Shown: positions 29,701-42,299, counted from the stretch's first letter. The stretch is 64,000 nt of DNA from Odontocerum albicorne (GCA_949825065.1 OX463838.1:8224251-8288250); one strand, 5' to 3'. The notes: generated from the sequence alone by a model not told the origin. Numbers and translations: made by a program.

Positions 29701-30139
29701 GTTAGGTTTAAAATCAGCGCTATAGTAATATGTAACTGATTTTTAATTTATTGCTTATCAGACAAATCATCTACTTTGCCTTGTCTTATAAACACTTTTC
29801 AGCCATTATTGTATCTAGTCATTTTAGACAGTTGTTCATAACCAACATTTGTTATTTTACAAGTGAATCAAAATACTAAAATTTTCAATACATTTTGATT
29901 ATTTTCTATATATGGTATATTATATTGGAATAATTTGTTTTTATACATTTTTGAGAACCATATTTTGTGAAGTCAGTTTTGTTTAACTCATGTATTTAAA
30001 AATATTAAAGGAGTTAAATAATAAAAGCGGGCAAGACTAAAATGATTAGAATGTTTTCAATTATTCACAAGTCTTTTTGACAAATGGAATTATAGGAATC
30101 AGAAAAAACAATGTAACTGATCAACTTATTTAAGTTATT
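29701..30139. other. AT-rich stretch, nothing recognised
   Basis: No supported feature. Confidence 0.45.
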
Positions 30140-30255
30140 TATTTATTTAACACTTTTATTGCAAATACAATCTGGCGGGTTTATTGCCAGACGGATATCT
30201 CTTCCAACCAACCAGACAACCAGATTATTGGGCTAAGTCTATATTGTGACTAAAA
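30140..30255 (-). mobile_element. SINE tail fragment
   Basis: On the minus strand GGTTGGAAGAGATATCCGTC, GGCAATAAACCCGCCAGATT and TTTGCAATAAAAGTGTTAAA are the family's 3' end. The tRNA head is missing. Confidence 0.7.
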
Positions 30256-31475
30256 ATAAATAAATATAAAATAGACTGGTAAATTATAGATTGCATTTAA
30301 TTACACTGTGTACTCGACAATGTTTGATGAGAAGACATGGCTTGGTTGCCAGGTTGTTCAAGAAAGTCTAAATATATATGTATTTCAAAAAGAAATTGGT
30401 TCATAATATAGGCCAATTAACAGACTGCAAATCTCACTCAGTGAGAATCATTAATAGTATAAATTCTATCTGTCTTTCATTTAAGCTTATCCAATATAGG
30501 ATACAAAAAAACCTACTGATATCTGATGACCCCTCTTTTTTTGATAATCGGTATAATTATATGGATTGACTCAGTTGTTCTTTACAAACATTAAATCAAG
30601 TCTTTATTTTATTTGCTCAGCAAAAAAAATTACAATAGTGAGGTGCTTGCCTGTTGGAGGGGTTAACTTTTGCATTGGAACTTAGTCATTTATTTATTGT
30701 GTTAAGTAGTTTTCCTTTTTGAGATGTATGTCTTTCTTGATTGAATGGTGTTATAATAAAGACAGAAAGAAGGTATTTGGTGTGATCGGCAAGGATTTTC
30801 AAAATTGTGGTAGGGATGTTGGTTTTCATTATTTTTTTTAATAACAATTTATGTCATGTAAATATAATCCTTGTTGCTGAGTCCGTAATTTTCTTCCATT
30901 ACAGAGTGTTTACATCTTTCTTTAAAATAGCGGCATTCCTTCTTGGTGGAAACAACAAGCTCCCCATGACAATTTCAAAAAACTCGCCTATCGCACCGAA
31001 TGATTTCCTGCTTCAACAATAATATCATCTATTGAGGAAACACAGATGAAGCTCTACCAAAACAAAAATCAACCGCCTAATAAGAAAAATCTTCCAATCT
31101 CCAATAGAAATATCAACCTATATCACCAATAGGCACTCCACCACAGTTAGTTTCCTTTCTGGAAAGGCTCAATCCCATTCCAAAGAAAAAGGTAAACACT
31201 CTCCTTAATGGTGAAAAAGTACAATATTAGTAAATGGTATTATTTTTCCACGTCATAAATAAGAAAAGAAAAAAAACTGCAATTTATTAGAGAACTAGAT
31301 GTCATCGTTGCTGGACCTCGTAATTAAATTCCTCGATGTCTTTATCGTGATGTAGACTTTTTAAATTTAATGTTCAAAAAAATTAAAAATAATTATGCAT
31401 AAAAATATAGTTTTTCGAAAATAAATAGCAGAAATGCGAAGTTACGTACAAATTTCGCCGATAATTTCATTCCAC
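30256..31475. other. AT-rich stretch, little recognised
   Basis: Near 31305-31340 GTCATCGTTGCTGGACCTCG resembles a stretch at 2888-2910, a minor dispersed repeat. No coding gene seen. Confidence 0.4.
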
Positions 31476-31985
31476 ATATATTGTAATACAAACATACCAT
31501 CACGCCATTTCCCTGTCAGGATAGGCAGAGAGGACATATTGCCATACTTTCATATCTCGACACACACACACACATGCTTAGTTTCGTTAACATCCATACA
31601 CCTACGATTTTTCTTTCTTTTTTCTAAGAACATTCTAGGTTTCCTTTCAAAATATCATTACTTGATCCAAGCATACTTTCTTTGGTCTTTCTCTCACACG
31701 TCTTTTACTCAAATTTGCACTATATATCTGTTTTGAAAGTCTCTTCATTCACTCGTTCCACATGCCCAAACCATCTCAACATATTCTTCTTGATCTTACG
31801 TAACGTATCAGTCTTACAAGTTCACATTCACCCCTTATCACTTCATTCCGTATTGTCATCCATCACTCCATGTATTCTTCTCAATGTATGCATTTCTACA
31901 GCATTTATTCGGCTCCTCTGTCCATATCCACGTTTCACTCCCATACATCATAATACATTTGAAACTTTTATTCTTGATGAAACAA
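31476..31985 (-). mobile_element. LINE 3' tail, degraded
   Basis: On the minus strand NMLRWFGH appears near 31784-31760, with the RKTKESML region near 31690-31670 and the GTAGGCAGAG-type 3' end near 31520. An internal (CA)n tract lies at 31559-31574. Two plus-strand frames here are complement shadows. Confidence 0.75.
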
Positions 31986-32990
31986 TATGTGGAATTTTAT
32001 ATTTTTTTTTCTTTTATATCATATTTATACGAAGTTATGTATTAGCATGAGTTAGCAGTCACATAAAACTATCATATTAGACGCAATTTGAAAAAAAAAC
32101 GTGAAGAAATCTTGTCATATTTTAAAATAACAGCAACACTAAATTTGTCCAAAGTAGACAGCAGTATATTGTATCATAATGGATGAGCATAAAAATATAT
32201 GATTACTAATCAATGAACAAATAAACCTTTGTGAGCTCTCATCATTTCTGTTCACTGGTGTTATTTGTTTATTTATTTGACACGAGACCACAATATCTCT
32301 GGTAAGTTATCGATTAACGCTCAATAATTATCATTTCGAGCGTCAGCTAAGCGAGTTTTTTTTTTCATTTGAATGAGGCAATCCATCTTAAGGATGGTTT
32401 GAGATTAAACCAAACGAGTTGTCTCAGTTTATAAATGACACAAATTTGTAGAGTAACTTCCAAATAAGCCGCCAAGCGTGTTGCTATTCTATATACCAGA
32501 AATACGAGTATGTTATCTGATTATCGAAGACCATTCACAGTTTTATTCAGAAACTAAGGGGCATTCTAAATATGCATGAGGGAATTTTGAGACATCGGAA
32601 TATAATTTCGTGTCTCAAAATGGGAATCTATACTTGCAATTAGTAAATACTTGTGTAAATTGCATTTTATGTCTGACCTAACTGCATGATCTGCGTGTAC
32701 TGATTATTTATATCGAAATTTGAGTTTACGTGCATATATAGATTATATAGCGTTAAAGTGTTGCTAAATAAATGGACCGGTTTTATGATTAATGTTTCGA
32801 GAGTCTTGCATATTGAGACCCATAAGTCTAATTCATAAATATATTTTTCTAATCTGAAGATCTTATTGAAATTATAAACAAAAGAACAACTAAGATTCTT
32901 ATAAAAATAATCAGTTTCCCAGTTCTTGAAACGTATTATGTTTTATAAGTGGACGTTTTTGACTGACAAATCACAACTCTATTTCAATAA
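31986..32990. other. AT-rich stretch, nothing recognised
   Basis: Contains one short inverted repeat (ATTTTGAGACA/TGTCTCAAAAT near 32583-32620) and no coding signal. Confidence 0.4.
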
Positions 32991-32994
32991 GTTG

Positions 32995-33545
32995 ATGCCC
33001 CGCGCCCAGCATCGCCATTTAGACGCGCGCAAATATTCAATCTCTTCTAAAAACGTCGTCACAAGTGTGCGCGATCTGCGTCATTTAAATATCATTCATA
33101 AATGAGCGCAGTTGTCAATCGTATTGCACGGCTCTAGCTTACACATACAAAACACGCGCACACACCAACAGATTGCACACCCACGTACATACCGGGCTTC
33201 ATCGTCGTCTCTGCACCAAGTCGAAGAGCAGGCAACCACCGTCACATTAACAAATCACGGAAATCTCACAGTATTATTAACCATATTCGGCCATTTTGCG
33301 CTACAATCCGATTGAAAACACTATATTTTCACTGCACTTTAGAAACAACAACTTGATAATGGCAAAATAAAGCACAGAACATTACAACCAATGGAATTTA
33401 GATTGTTTTTTTTTTCTTCGGAAGGCAAATCTTCCTACTCTTCACCATAACATACACGACCGAGAACGGGCGGCTGACTGGCGCGAGCGACCGCCCGTCC
33501 GGCGACATGCGCACATCGTGCCCCCGCTTCCCCCTCCATATACAG
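32995..33545 (-). promoter_or_regulatory. CpG-rich block, candidate promoter / 5' exon
   Basis: It stands out from the surrounding AT-rich DNA by many CpG dinucleotides (for example GACGCGCGC near 33022 and the stretch 33461-33520 with GGGCGGCTGACTGGCGCGAG). No transposon ends are seen around it. It is the only region upstream of thickveins that looks like a housekeeping or developmental promoter. Confidence 0.45.
33193..33540 (-). CDS. Candidate thickveins first exon (tentative)
   Basis: Read on the minus strand, a UTR-like sequence with several short upstream frames (ATGGCCGAATATGGTTAA near 33300) leads to GACGACG-ATG-AAG-CCC-G followed by a strong donor GTATGT at 33192. The donor is phase 1 and the thickveins ectodomain acceptor at 24959 is also phase 1, so the two are compatible. 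A direct join would give [13 protein letters not shown], with no signal peptide, so either a further phase 1-1 exon lies between them or the translation start is elsewhere. The exon's 5' limit is a guess. It could equally be the 5' end of an unrelated gene. Confidence 0.3.
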
Positions 33546-33608
33546 ATTTTTGGTGATGTTAACCGACGTTGTTAGGATAAAAAAATAAATAAAATGTATC
33601 ATATATAT

Positions 33609-34560
33609 CAGCGGTTCCCAACCTTTTTTGGCTCGCGTACCACTTGGTAGTACATCACGCTTAATTGTACCACTTCGTAAAAATGATTGTATTTCGAGAA
33701 ATTTGTTATTCTATTTGCATTATAAATTTTATAGGGTGACTATATTTCCCATAACTCAATTTATTTAAGTTTAAAAAAAATACCAAATGTTTTATTTTTT
33801 CTGATAAAAATGAGACATTTGAACTTTACATATAACAATGTTTTTTTTTAAATAAAAGGTGTTGAAGCTCATTTCTTGTCGAAATTCAAAACCAGGACAT
33901 TTAAAGAAGTATTTTTTTTTAACAACTAATTTTTATTAAAAAAAAATTACATAGAATTAAATTAAATTATTTGTATAAAAAAAACCAAATGCGCCGCAGG
34001 CAATTTTTTTCCAAAAATTACAGATATTAATAGAAAATATATGTATATAAAATTAATTAAACACGGTAAATGTAAAAATTGTTCTGATGAAAACGAGACA
34101 ATGTACACTTTAATTTTTACAAATTTACAGCAGCGCCGCAGGCGAAATTTTTGTTTTAAATATAATAATATTAATGAAATTGTATTTAAAAATATATTTA
34201 TTACCGAAATTGTCACTTGTAAGCCGCGCACTCAAGTGAATGGAGTACAGCGCCATCATAACAGTGACGGCGACATCTTAAGTTACTGATAGCTACCGCG
34301 CTAAATTTAAAAGTGCACTCCAAAAATACGATATTGATTGTTGGATTTTCGATCATCGACTGTACATATTAACAACTGTACTGTATATTATTAATTAAAA
34401 TTATGAATTATAGGAAAAATATAGTAGTTTAAATGATATTTTTATGACAGTTTTTTTTTTTTACTTTTTATGTCCGCCATTACTGATTATTTTTCGCGTA
34501 CCACCAACTATCCACTCGCGTACCACCGGTGGTACGCGTACCACAGGTTGGGAACCGCTG
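33609..34560. mobile_element. hAT element, non-coding, with 8-bp TSD
   Basis: CAGCGGTTCCCAACCTTTTT at the left and AGGTTGGGAACCGCTG at the right, flanked by ATATATAT (33601-33608 and 34561-34568). Subterminal repeats include GTACCAC/GTGGTAC motifs at both ends. 952 bp with an AT-rich interior and no intact transposase. Confidence 0.9.
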
Positions 34561-34639
34561 ATATATATGATCAGACTGATGAAAGTTAGGATATTGATAT
34601 TTCAGTAAAACAAAAATAAAGAATATAAATTTTCAGCGA

Positions 34640-34975
34640 TATGCTTATTAATATTGATATTTCGGTGGTACTCGTATAGGTACTAATTAATGCGAGAAAA
34701 AATGATAACTGGTGGTATGAGTAGAACCAAAGATAAGATTGGAAGATATTTTCACAGAAGAAGAAATTGTTCTTCGAGATGGAAGAAATATTTTGAAAAA
34801 CTATACAAGAGTAGTGAAATTAATATAAATAATGGCGAATCTGGTACAGTTGAGAATTACGAGCGTTTAGAAAATGTGAATGAGATTTGTCTAGAAATAG
34901 TACAAATTATTGTAAATGGTATTAAAAAAGAAAAAGCAAAAGGTTTTTATGAAGTGAGCACATAGCTAATCATAT
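34640..34975 (+). mobile_element. LINE reverse transcriptase upstream segment
   Basis: The frame 34690-34965 includes CSSRWKKYFEKLYKSSE and IVQIIVNGIKKEKAKG, resembling the region just before the reverse transcriptase palm in RTE-like LINEs (ERWREHFEELL...IKKMKNGKAPG). It ends abruptly where an oppositely oriented LINE begins. Confidence 0.65.
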
Positions 34976-34979
34976 CTGG

Positions 34980-35775
34980 GGGTGAGTGAATTATCGAGGG
35001 GCTAAGACAGTTTTTACATTTGCCGTGTTCCATTTTGTGGGAATTTTCCCGTTGTTAATGCAGTTTCATTATTTTTGCTAAGATGCGATATATTTATTCT
35101 GCTGCTTTAAGGATTTCTATTGTTGTGCCATCATCTCCTGCCAACTTTCCGTTTTTCATACAATTTATGGTTTTTTCTACTTCTGTAGTATGAATTTCGG
35201 GGACTTGTTCATTTTTAAGGTTGTTTGGTCTATCTCTCGTGTTTTAGATGTCTAGAATGAGTTCTGAGTAGAATTCGTGACTCTGTTTATGATTGATTTA
35301 CGTCATTCTTGGTTTATCCAATTTTCGCATTTAAGTCCCCCATGATGATTTTAAAATGATGTTTCCTCTTTCGATTGAGACTCGTAAGGTCATCGTAAAA
35401 TTTTTCAATTGCATTATCACTGTGACTTGTTGTGGGTGTATAGACTTGTATAATTTGAAGGTTGTATATTTTATTAATTTTAATTGTAGGCATTGCCATT
35501 TTGCCTGATGTTGTTGTAAACCCGACAATATTCATTTTTAGCTTTTCACTTACCATAAATCCTACTCCACTAAGTTTACCCTATTTAGTTCCTGAGCAAT
35601 ATAAGCTATTTCCATTTGGTATCTCAATGAGTTCTTCTCCAGCTTTTCTCACTTCATTAAGTCCTACAACGTCCTATTTGATATTTGTGAGTTCTTCTTC
35701 CAGTGTGAGTAGTCGATCTTTTCCTCTTAGCAACCTTAGTATTTTATTTATTTTGTTTAAATAAAAAATTGGTAA
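34980..35775 (-). mobile_element. RTE-like LINE: endonuclease and start of RT
   Basis: On the minus strand, from about 35760: LLTLEEELTNIKYDVVGL, then EIPNGNSLY, MVSEKLKMNIVGFTTTS, YNLQIIQVYTPTTSHSDNAI and IIMGDLNAKIG (35346-35314). This is the APE-type endonuclease with GDLNAKIG active site typical of the group often annotated as craniofacial development protein 2-like in insects. After frameshifts, KTINCMKNGKLAGDDGTTIE near 35178-35119 is the beginning of the reverse transcriptase. Confidence 0.85.
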
Positions 35776-37630
35776 AATTCAGCTTATTATTGGACAATGA
35801 AAATGTATTTGACGACCTTCAAAGCCTAGTTAACATACCATTTGTTTTTAACCAGCTGGGGGTTTCCGGATTGATTCACGGTGATTTAAAAAGAGAATTT
35901 CAGTTTGGTTAAAATATGTTGTCTAGAGCTCTTAATTACTATTGCGCCTGTTATTGTATAATAATAAATGTAGATAAACGTGAGTAAATGTTTTAATGCT
36001 TCATAATCTGAAGATTTCCCTTACGGGGCTAAACAATATTTTCTCTCAGTAACATTCTACAGCATATTCACTTCACTGGTGTGGATACGAATAAGAAAGT
36101 TCGTATGAGAGATGAAGAAGATTTTTTTCGTATGTACATATTATTCAAACGTACGCATCATGCTATGGATATTATGAATCACGTTTGACTCATAACTTCA
36201 CATTATTACGAACTATCCATTATTTTCAACAAAAGTAAAATATCTAAAAAATTCAACGTTTTTTAATATACAAAGTGCAGTTACTAAGCACCGATGAATT
36301 TAAGTTGTTGAATCTCTGAGAGTGGGAAAATGGTCTAGAAACAAATATGTAGGTGATAAGTTGACTTTCCACAAAGTTGATAGGGAAAATTCTGTCGCAT
36401 TCGATTATATTTCAGTGATGTACGTTTTTTTATATTCTCAATTTGGTGAGAGATCTGCGTATAACTACCAAGTTTCTGAAAAAAAAAAACAATCTAGAAA
36501 GTAATAAATTTAGTTCAACTATAAAAAAAATAACCTGTACCAACAAACAAAGCTGTTCATGTTTATATAAAATAATCTCAACTGAAGTGTGTAAAAGAAA
36601 AACCCTACTTATTTCCTTACTAGAGATGTGATGCATAGCTCTTGATTTTTTACTAGAGATGGGTATAGTTCACAACTTTGACCAGTTTTTAATTAACTAT
36701 TTATTTATTTTTAATTTGTTTAAGGATTTAAGTATTTTAAATAGTTTTGATTAATTAGTAACAGTTACCAGTAGCTATATGTATAATATCAATTAGATTA
36801 CCGATAATATTCTAATGATAGAAAGAGTTGTGTAGTAACCTGATTTACGAAGTTTTCTAGTTCTTGAAAAACTATGTTTTTTTTTATTTCTCGTGACCAG
36901 CCATCTGGTCATCTCTTTTTGATCCGTAGTCCCTACTCTCTGCTTGTAAAACGCATCGATTCAGATATTCGGAATTGACACACGACATTATGACAGTTTG
37001 GGATCACAACATTGCAGAGTATAGATAATAAATTCTATTATTTTCGCAATGAAACGCCCATCTGGTATCCAGGCGGCCCACTCTATATTGGCGCAATATT
37101 GCTATCGACTTTTGTATAGGTATTATAATATAGGCTGGCAGGTTCAAGTGAATTGATTCCGTCTCTTTTTCGTTTCACATAGAATTGGCTCGTTGTAAAA
37201 CTGGTTAGCTATGGGTGATTTTTTAAATTATAGTTTTGGAGCAAATGATAACTTGTCCCTAATTAAGTTTGCTCTACGAAGTTACAAATCATATGAATGC
37301 TAACTTCGAAGTTCACAATGTGACCAAACGTTTCAGTGTTGTCGGCCAAGTTATGTTTAGTTAATTTTCTCATTTTGTTAGTAATCTCTTAAGTATATTT
37401 GACTAGTTTTTTGAAAAGTCAAAAATGGATGGAAACTATTTGCGAATGAGTTACTCCATTTCAACTCAACACACACTTTCAACCTTACCGCTTTAGATTT
37501 TCTGGATTTTCGGTTTAAAATTTATACCTTTAAAGTATTGTATATACACCAACAATTATATTATATTTTAGAGATTTTTTTGGCAAATAAATTTTTCAAA
37601 CTTTTTGAAAAATGCAAAAATCCACATGTT
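35776..37630. other. Long gene-free stretch
   Basis: About 1.9 kb of AT-rich DNA. A patch at 36895-37110 is of more mixed composition but gives no recognisable frame. No paired terminal repeats were found. Confidence 0.4.
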
Positions 37631-37634
37631 TTCG

Positions 37635-38110
37635 AAATACATACGAGTACATACTCGTATCATCGCGTCGTGGCTCTTGCGGAGTAGGCAGGGACAAAAA
37701 AAAGTTTTTCTATCCAAGCACACAACTTTCCCCTTCTCGACATTCAATACATCTCGTCATGTACAATCTTCCATTATCCATTCTTTACCTTAGTTCAGAA
37801 TCTGGTCCACTTGACACAGCTATTTTTTCCTCGGTTTACCTTTCCTACGCACATCTGGCACCTGTATACTAGCTTAGTAATTCATTCCCCCCACATGTTC
37901 AAACCATCTTAAAGCTTCTTTCTTTATCTTATTTAAATCACCCATGTTATCCATGCATTCATTTCTTATGTTTTCATTTCGCTTTATTTCTTCTTAGTGC
38001 ACGTTTTACTAGAGCATTAATTTTACTTTTATTCGTATTTTACTAAGTCCAAGTTTCACTTCCACAAGTCAAGGTGGGCATCAACATACTAGTGTGTATT
38101 GTGATTTTTG
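37635..38110 (-). mobile_element. LINE 3' tail
   Basis: On the minus strand ALRWFEH appears near 37913-37893 and the GRYPL/RKGKPR-like basic patch near 37850. The 3' end GTAGGCAGGGACA lies near 37683 (plus strand). Its uninterrupted AACCATCTTAAAGCTTCTTT serves as the empty-site comparison for the MITE at 24.1 kb. Confidence 0.72.
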
Positions 38111-38489
38111 CGTCGTTTGATATACCGGGGTTGTATGTATATTTTACGTAAAGTGCCACGTTTACCTTGTTATGTGTCGCTATCTTTTCAATGCCCCTTT
38201 CAGCTCGCTCATCACAATATCTATATATTATATGAATGGTCCATAATATGTACCTATTATATGATAGAGAAAATACTCATTTTAAAACTTTTTAAATTCG
38301 CTTTCAAATTATATATAGCTTGATAGGAGTTGATACTCGAAGTATCTTTTTCTCAAACCGAATCAAAAATTAAGTATTAGATTTTCTCAGAAACTGACAT
38401 TTTAAAAATAATGTATTTTTTTTAATTATTCATGCTTTTTTTATATTTCCAGCATTTTTTATCATGGGATCAAAATAGGATCATGAGCC

Positions 38490-39185
38490 ATGATATACAG
38501 GTCCTGATTTACCATAGGGTTAAAGTGGCTATAGCCCAGGACCCTCAAATTTGTAGGGTCCCGAATCCTGAAAAATATTTTTTTAAATACATGAAAAATC
38601 TGTACGTTGCACACCACGGTAAAAAAGGTATCTGCTTCCGAGCCCATGAATTTGCAGTCTCGAAAGGTCTACAAAAATATGTAGGTAATTTCAATAAATC
38701 ATTATATTATTGAAATATTTATTATCTACAAATACGAGTATATGAAAGACCGCGCCTGTTTTCTACAACACTCAAATATTACTCGTTGATAAGTTAGAAC
38801 GATGCGTAAAAATCAACCTTAATTGAACAGGAATCAGTGAAATCCTGCGTAAACCTTCCCAAACATTAGATCATTTTGTGAATGTTTCTCAGTACACCTG
38901 CCAACTGTAACTTATTGCCAAAAAGAAAGGTATTTTTTAACATTGTCATGAATTAAAAAATATTTACTTAACAACACTGGCAACATTGATCAAGTTAATT
39001 TGTAATTTGCTTAAGTTCGCATATATCAATAGAGTCTGAAATGTTAAATCATTAGATTTTGATGAATTAACGAGCGAACAAAAAAGTGTTATTAAAAAAA
39101 ATAACTTTATTTTAAACTACGTTTTAACGTTTTTCTGGAACCCCAATATGGATTCGCCCAGGGTCTCTTTTAGGTTAATGATAAT
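38490..39185. mobile_element. Possible hAT relic
   Basis: CAGGTCCTGATTTACCATAG near 38499 and a CCCAGGACCCTCAAATTTGT stretch resemble the 5' terminus of hAT families whose ends read CAGGGCCCGGATTTACC. A partner near 39160-39178 (CCCAGGGTCTCTTTTAGGTT) is only loosely complementary and no 8-bp duplication was found. Low confidence. Confidence 0.3.
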
Positions 39186-39244
39186 AATGTAATGTAAAAA
39201 CATGCATATCATTGAGGAGCTATAAAATTAACTACTCGTATATA

Positions 39245-40175
39245 CGAAGCATATCCAGAAAGTAAGTGTACTGAATTTTTGTAGGTTACAATTTTTTTAT
39301 TTAAACAAAAAAATTACGTGGTTACCGTAATACATATGTAACCTATTTTTCGACATAGTCGCCATTCCTCTCAATGCAGGTGGTGAAGCGGGGTATCAAC
39401 TTTTTGATGCCTTCCTCGAAGTAGTTTCCCGCCAACCCCTCCGTCCACTTCTCCACCTCTTCCTTTACCTCCTCGTCGGTTGAAAACCTTTTTCCACCCA
39501 TGTGCAGCTTCAGGGAGGTATAGAGATAGTAATCTAAAGGTGCTAGGTCAGGGGAATGCGCGGGATGGTTCAGGACATCCCATTTAAACGAAGCGAGCAG
39601 TTCCGTCTGGCATTGTCGTGCAACAGGCAGACTCCCTTTGTCAGTATGCCTCTCCTCTTGTTCTGAATCGCCCTCCGCAATTTTTTTAGGGTCTCACAGT
39701 ATCTTGCAGAGTTGATGGTCTCCCTTTGAGGCATATATTCAATTAAAATTATGCCTTGACAGTCCCAAAATACGGATGCCATGATTTTTTTGGCTGAAAT
39801 TGTGGTTTTGAACTTTTTGGCGGAGGGTGAAGAGGTGTGACGCCACTGTTGAGACTGCCTTTTTGTTTCAGGCGTGTAGTGTGAAACCCAAGTTTCATCT
39901 CCAGTAACGATGGAGCGGAGAAATTCATCTCCATGGAGTTTGCAGCGCCTCAAAAACTCTTGCCCGGCCTCCACTCGATTCAGCTTGGCGGGAGATGGGG
40001 TTGACATTTTTCACGAAACGTGTTGTCGCGTTGACACTTCTCAACGTACTGACCTCGAACCGGTCTCGTTGCGGAGGGGAAGGGTCAAGCTACACGGAAG
40101 TGTAGCCAACATGTCGAAAATAAAATCCATCCGGTCGTGAGAGCCTCAGTACACTTACTTTCTGGATACGCCTCG
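39245..40175 (-). mobile_element. Mariner element with TIRs, N-terminally deleted
   Basis: Terminal inverted repeats of about 30 bp (CGAAGCATATCCAGAAAGTA on the left, its near-complement ending GGATACGCCTCG on the right), flanked by TA; 931 bp. The minus-strand transposase has GDETWVSHYTPETKRQS (first Asp) near 39896-39846, SVFWDCQGIILIEY, and LLHDNAR (second Asp) near 39629-39609. After a frameshift it has HSPDLAPLDYYLY (third Asp) near 39560-39522 and GDYVEK near 39350. All three DD34D blocks exist but in two frames. The HTH DNA-binding part is deleted, so no working enzyme is encoded. Confidence 0.9.
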
Positions 40176-41025
40176 TATATGACTTATTTATCATACGAGT
40201 ATTATACGTCATTTAAGAAATTATCAACCAATATGTTTTACCAAAACATGCGAATTTTATCATTTTTGACGTTTTAAAAAAAACATAAAAAATATTTGCC
40301 AAAAATCATATATTTTTTTAATATTCCATATGTATAAACTATTAACTCAAATAAAAAAAATCGAATGGGGTAAGGTATTATTTTTATTTAAATTATGATG
40401 CTTTCACGTTTCACCCGAGTATCAATATTTTAAATGGACGAACTAACAAAATTCAAGGGGTTAATTGCAAGAATCGGGCTTTCAAAATTAGATTGAAAAA
40501 TAATTTATGTAACTTTTAGTTGGGAAATATAAATAAAAGTTTGATTGTGTAAAAATATTTTGTGAATTGTTTTTATAATTTTTTATTTGCCCTCTAATCA
40601 CGAATTGAAAACAAATATTGTTTTTGAACATTGCTATATTTCTTGTGAATTGTTCTAACTATGAAAATATTTACATTGTGAGCTAAGACGATTTCTTTAG
40701 ATCAAATTTCACTAATGGAGCTATACGAGTATGTTTGTTTTATATAAAAGAAAAATATTTATTTTAATACTGTGAGCATAATGCCTTGTTACAACGGCAC
40801 CTAACAAAAATAATGCCATGTTCACGACTTTTATTACGACGTTTGATAAAATTTAAATTTTCAATTTTTTTTCAGTTATAAGCAGATATATTTTCAAAAC
40901 TTAACCATTGCACAAAAATACTTATACGCACCAACACCTCGTTTTTCAGAGTGGATAGAACGACAATCTTTAATTTCATGACATATAAAATTATATTAAT
41001 TTGTTTCAATCATAATTAAAATCTT
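40176..41025. other. AT-rich stretch, nothing recognised
   Basis: No supported feature. Confidence 0.45.
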
Positions 41026-41027
41026 TT

Positions 41028-41690
41028 TTAGTCCCCTATCACGACTCTTACTTAAGTAATGTAGTCCCCTATCACGACTCTTACTTAAGTAATGTAGTCC
41101 CCTATCACGACTCTTACTTAAGTAATGTAGTCCCCTATCACGACTCTTACTTAAGTAATGTAGTCCCCTATCACGACTCTTACTTAAGTAATGTAGTCCC
41201 CTATCACGACTCTTACTTAAGTAATGTAGTCCCCTATCACGACTCTTACTTAAGTAATGTAGTCCCCTATCACGACTCTTACTTAAGTAATGTAGCCCCC
41301 TATCACGACTCTTACTTAAGTAATTTAGTCCTCTATCACAGTGCTTCCCAAATTGGGGGCCGCGGGATTTCTCGTGGGGGTCGCGAAAATATTCAGTACA
41401 AAGTACAAATATTCATGTGAGTATAGTTTTTATTTAAAAAAAAAGTTTTTAAGCAAGTTCCTATAATTTTGTGTTGAATATAAATATGTGTATTTTAATT
41501 GTAATAATTATTGCCAAATAAATCTTCAACTATAAAAAAAATGTTTTGGGGGGGGGGGATTAATTACTTCAGATTTAGGGGGCCGTTACATGAAAGTAAT
41601 TGGGAAGCACTGCTCTATTACGACTCTTACTTAAGTAATGTAGTCCCCTATCACGACTCTTACTTAAGTAATTTAGATTTGTTTAGTTAC
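41028..41690. repeat. 33-bp minisatellite, about 11 units, split by a hAT
   Basis: The unit GTCCCCTATCACGACTCTTA plus CTTAAGTAATGTA repeats with a period of 33 bp from 41030 to 41338 (about nine units, nearly identical), and resumes at 41613-41672 after a hAT insertion. Variant units lie at the right edge next to the insertion. Near-identity suggests recent expansion. Confidence 0.95.
41339..41612. mobile_element. hAT MITE inside minisatellite
   Basis: CAGTGCTTCCCAAATTGGGG and AATTGGGAAGCACTG are inverted ends. The target duplication is CTCTATCA on the left and CTCTATTA on the right, one mismatch, lying within a minisatellite unit. 274 bp, with poly-A and poly-G tracts. Confidence 0.88.
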
Positions 41691-41699
41691 AATTTCGCC

Positions 41700-42260
41700 C
41701 CCTTTCGTTCAAAACGTCCAAAGCACACCGGCGTTCATTTTACACCCTACTTGACACATTAGTTTTAAGTTCACATACATCCTAAATACTTAAATTTTAT
41801 ATTTTATCATACATCGACAGATGTATGCCAGAATATCGTTTCAGCGCCCGATTTTATTCGTCTTATTTCATTAATATCCTCGTCCACATTTCACTCCTAT
41901 ATATTGTATAATAATATTAATGTTGGCACTAATACGACGTTGTGTTCCATCATAATGGCAGATCGCGACATCTCTTGTTAATCATATCTGAGCTCGCTCA
42001 TTAATATTCCTTTCAACGAGCATACCCCAAATTCCCTGTTAACTTTCATTTCTCACCTGTATATTTTACATTCCATTTACTTGGTATATTATACATGTTA
42101 TTTATTTTTTCAAGAATGTCTGTTATTTTTTCACATTTGTCAGTTACTTATCGTATTTCATATTAAAATTCCGCTAATATTACAAAGTTATCAATAAATA
42201 GTAATCCACATGTATATATTTCCGTTCGACATTTTATGCCACTCTTAAACCTTTGTAGTC
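41700..42260 (-). mobile_element. Degraded LINE reverse transcriptase fragment
   Basis: The plus strand shows the complement of the LINE tail and thumb region seen at 9.8-10.5 kb: CACATTAGTTTTAAGTTCAC near 41756, CACATTTCACTCCTATATAT near 41885, and the GTTGTGTTCCATCATAATGG region. Coding signal is poor. Confidence 0.5.
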
Positions 42261-42299
42261 CTTTAACACATGTTTATGAATATATATTGAATAAAAGAC

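Noticed and set aside
33112..33315. 67-codon plus-strand frame in the CpG-rich block
   Set aside because: No family similarity. The minus strand gives a more sensible 5' exon with a donor site.
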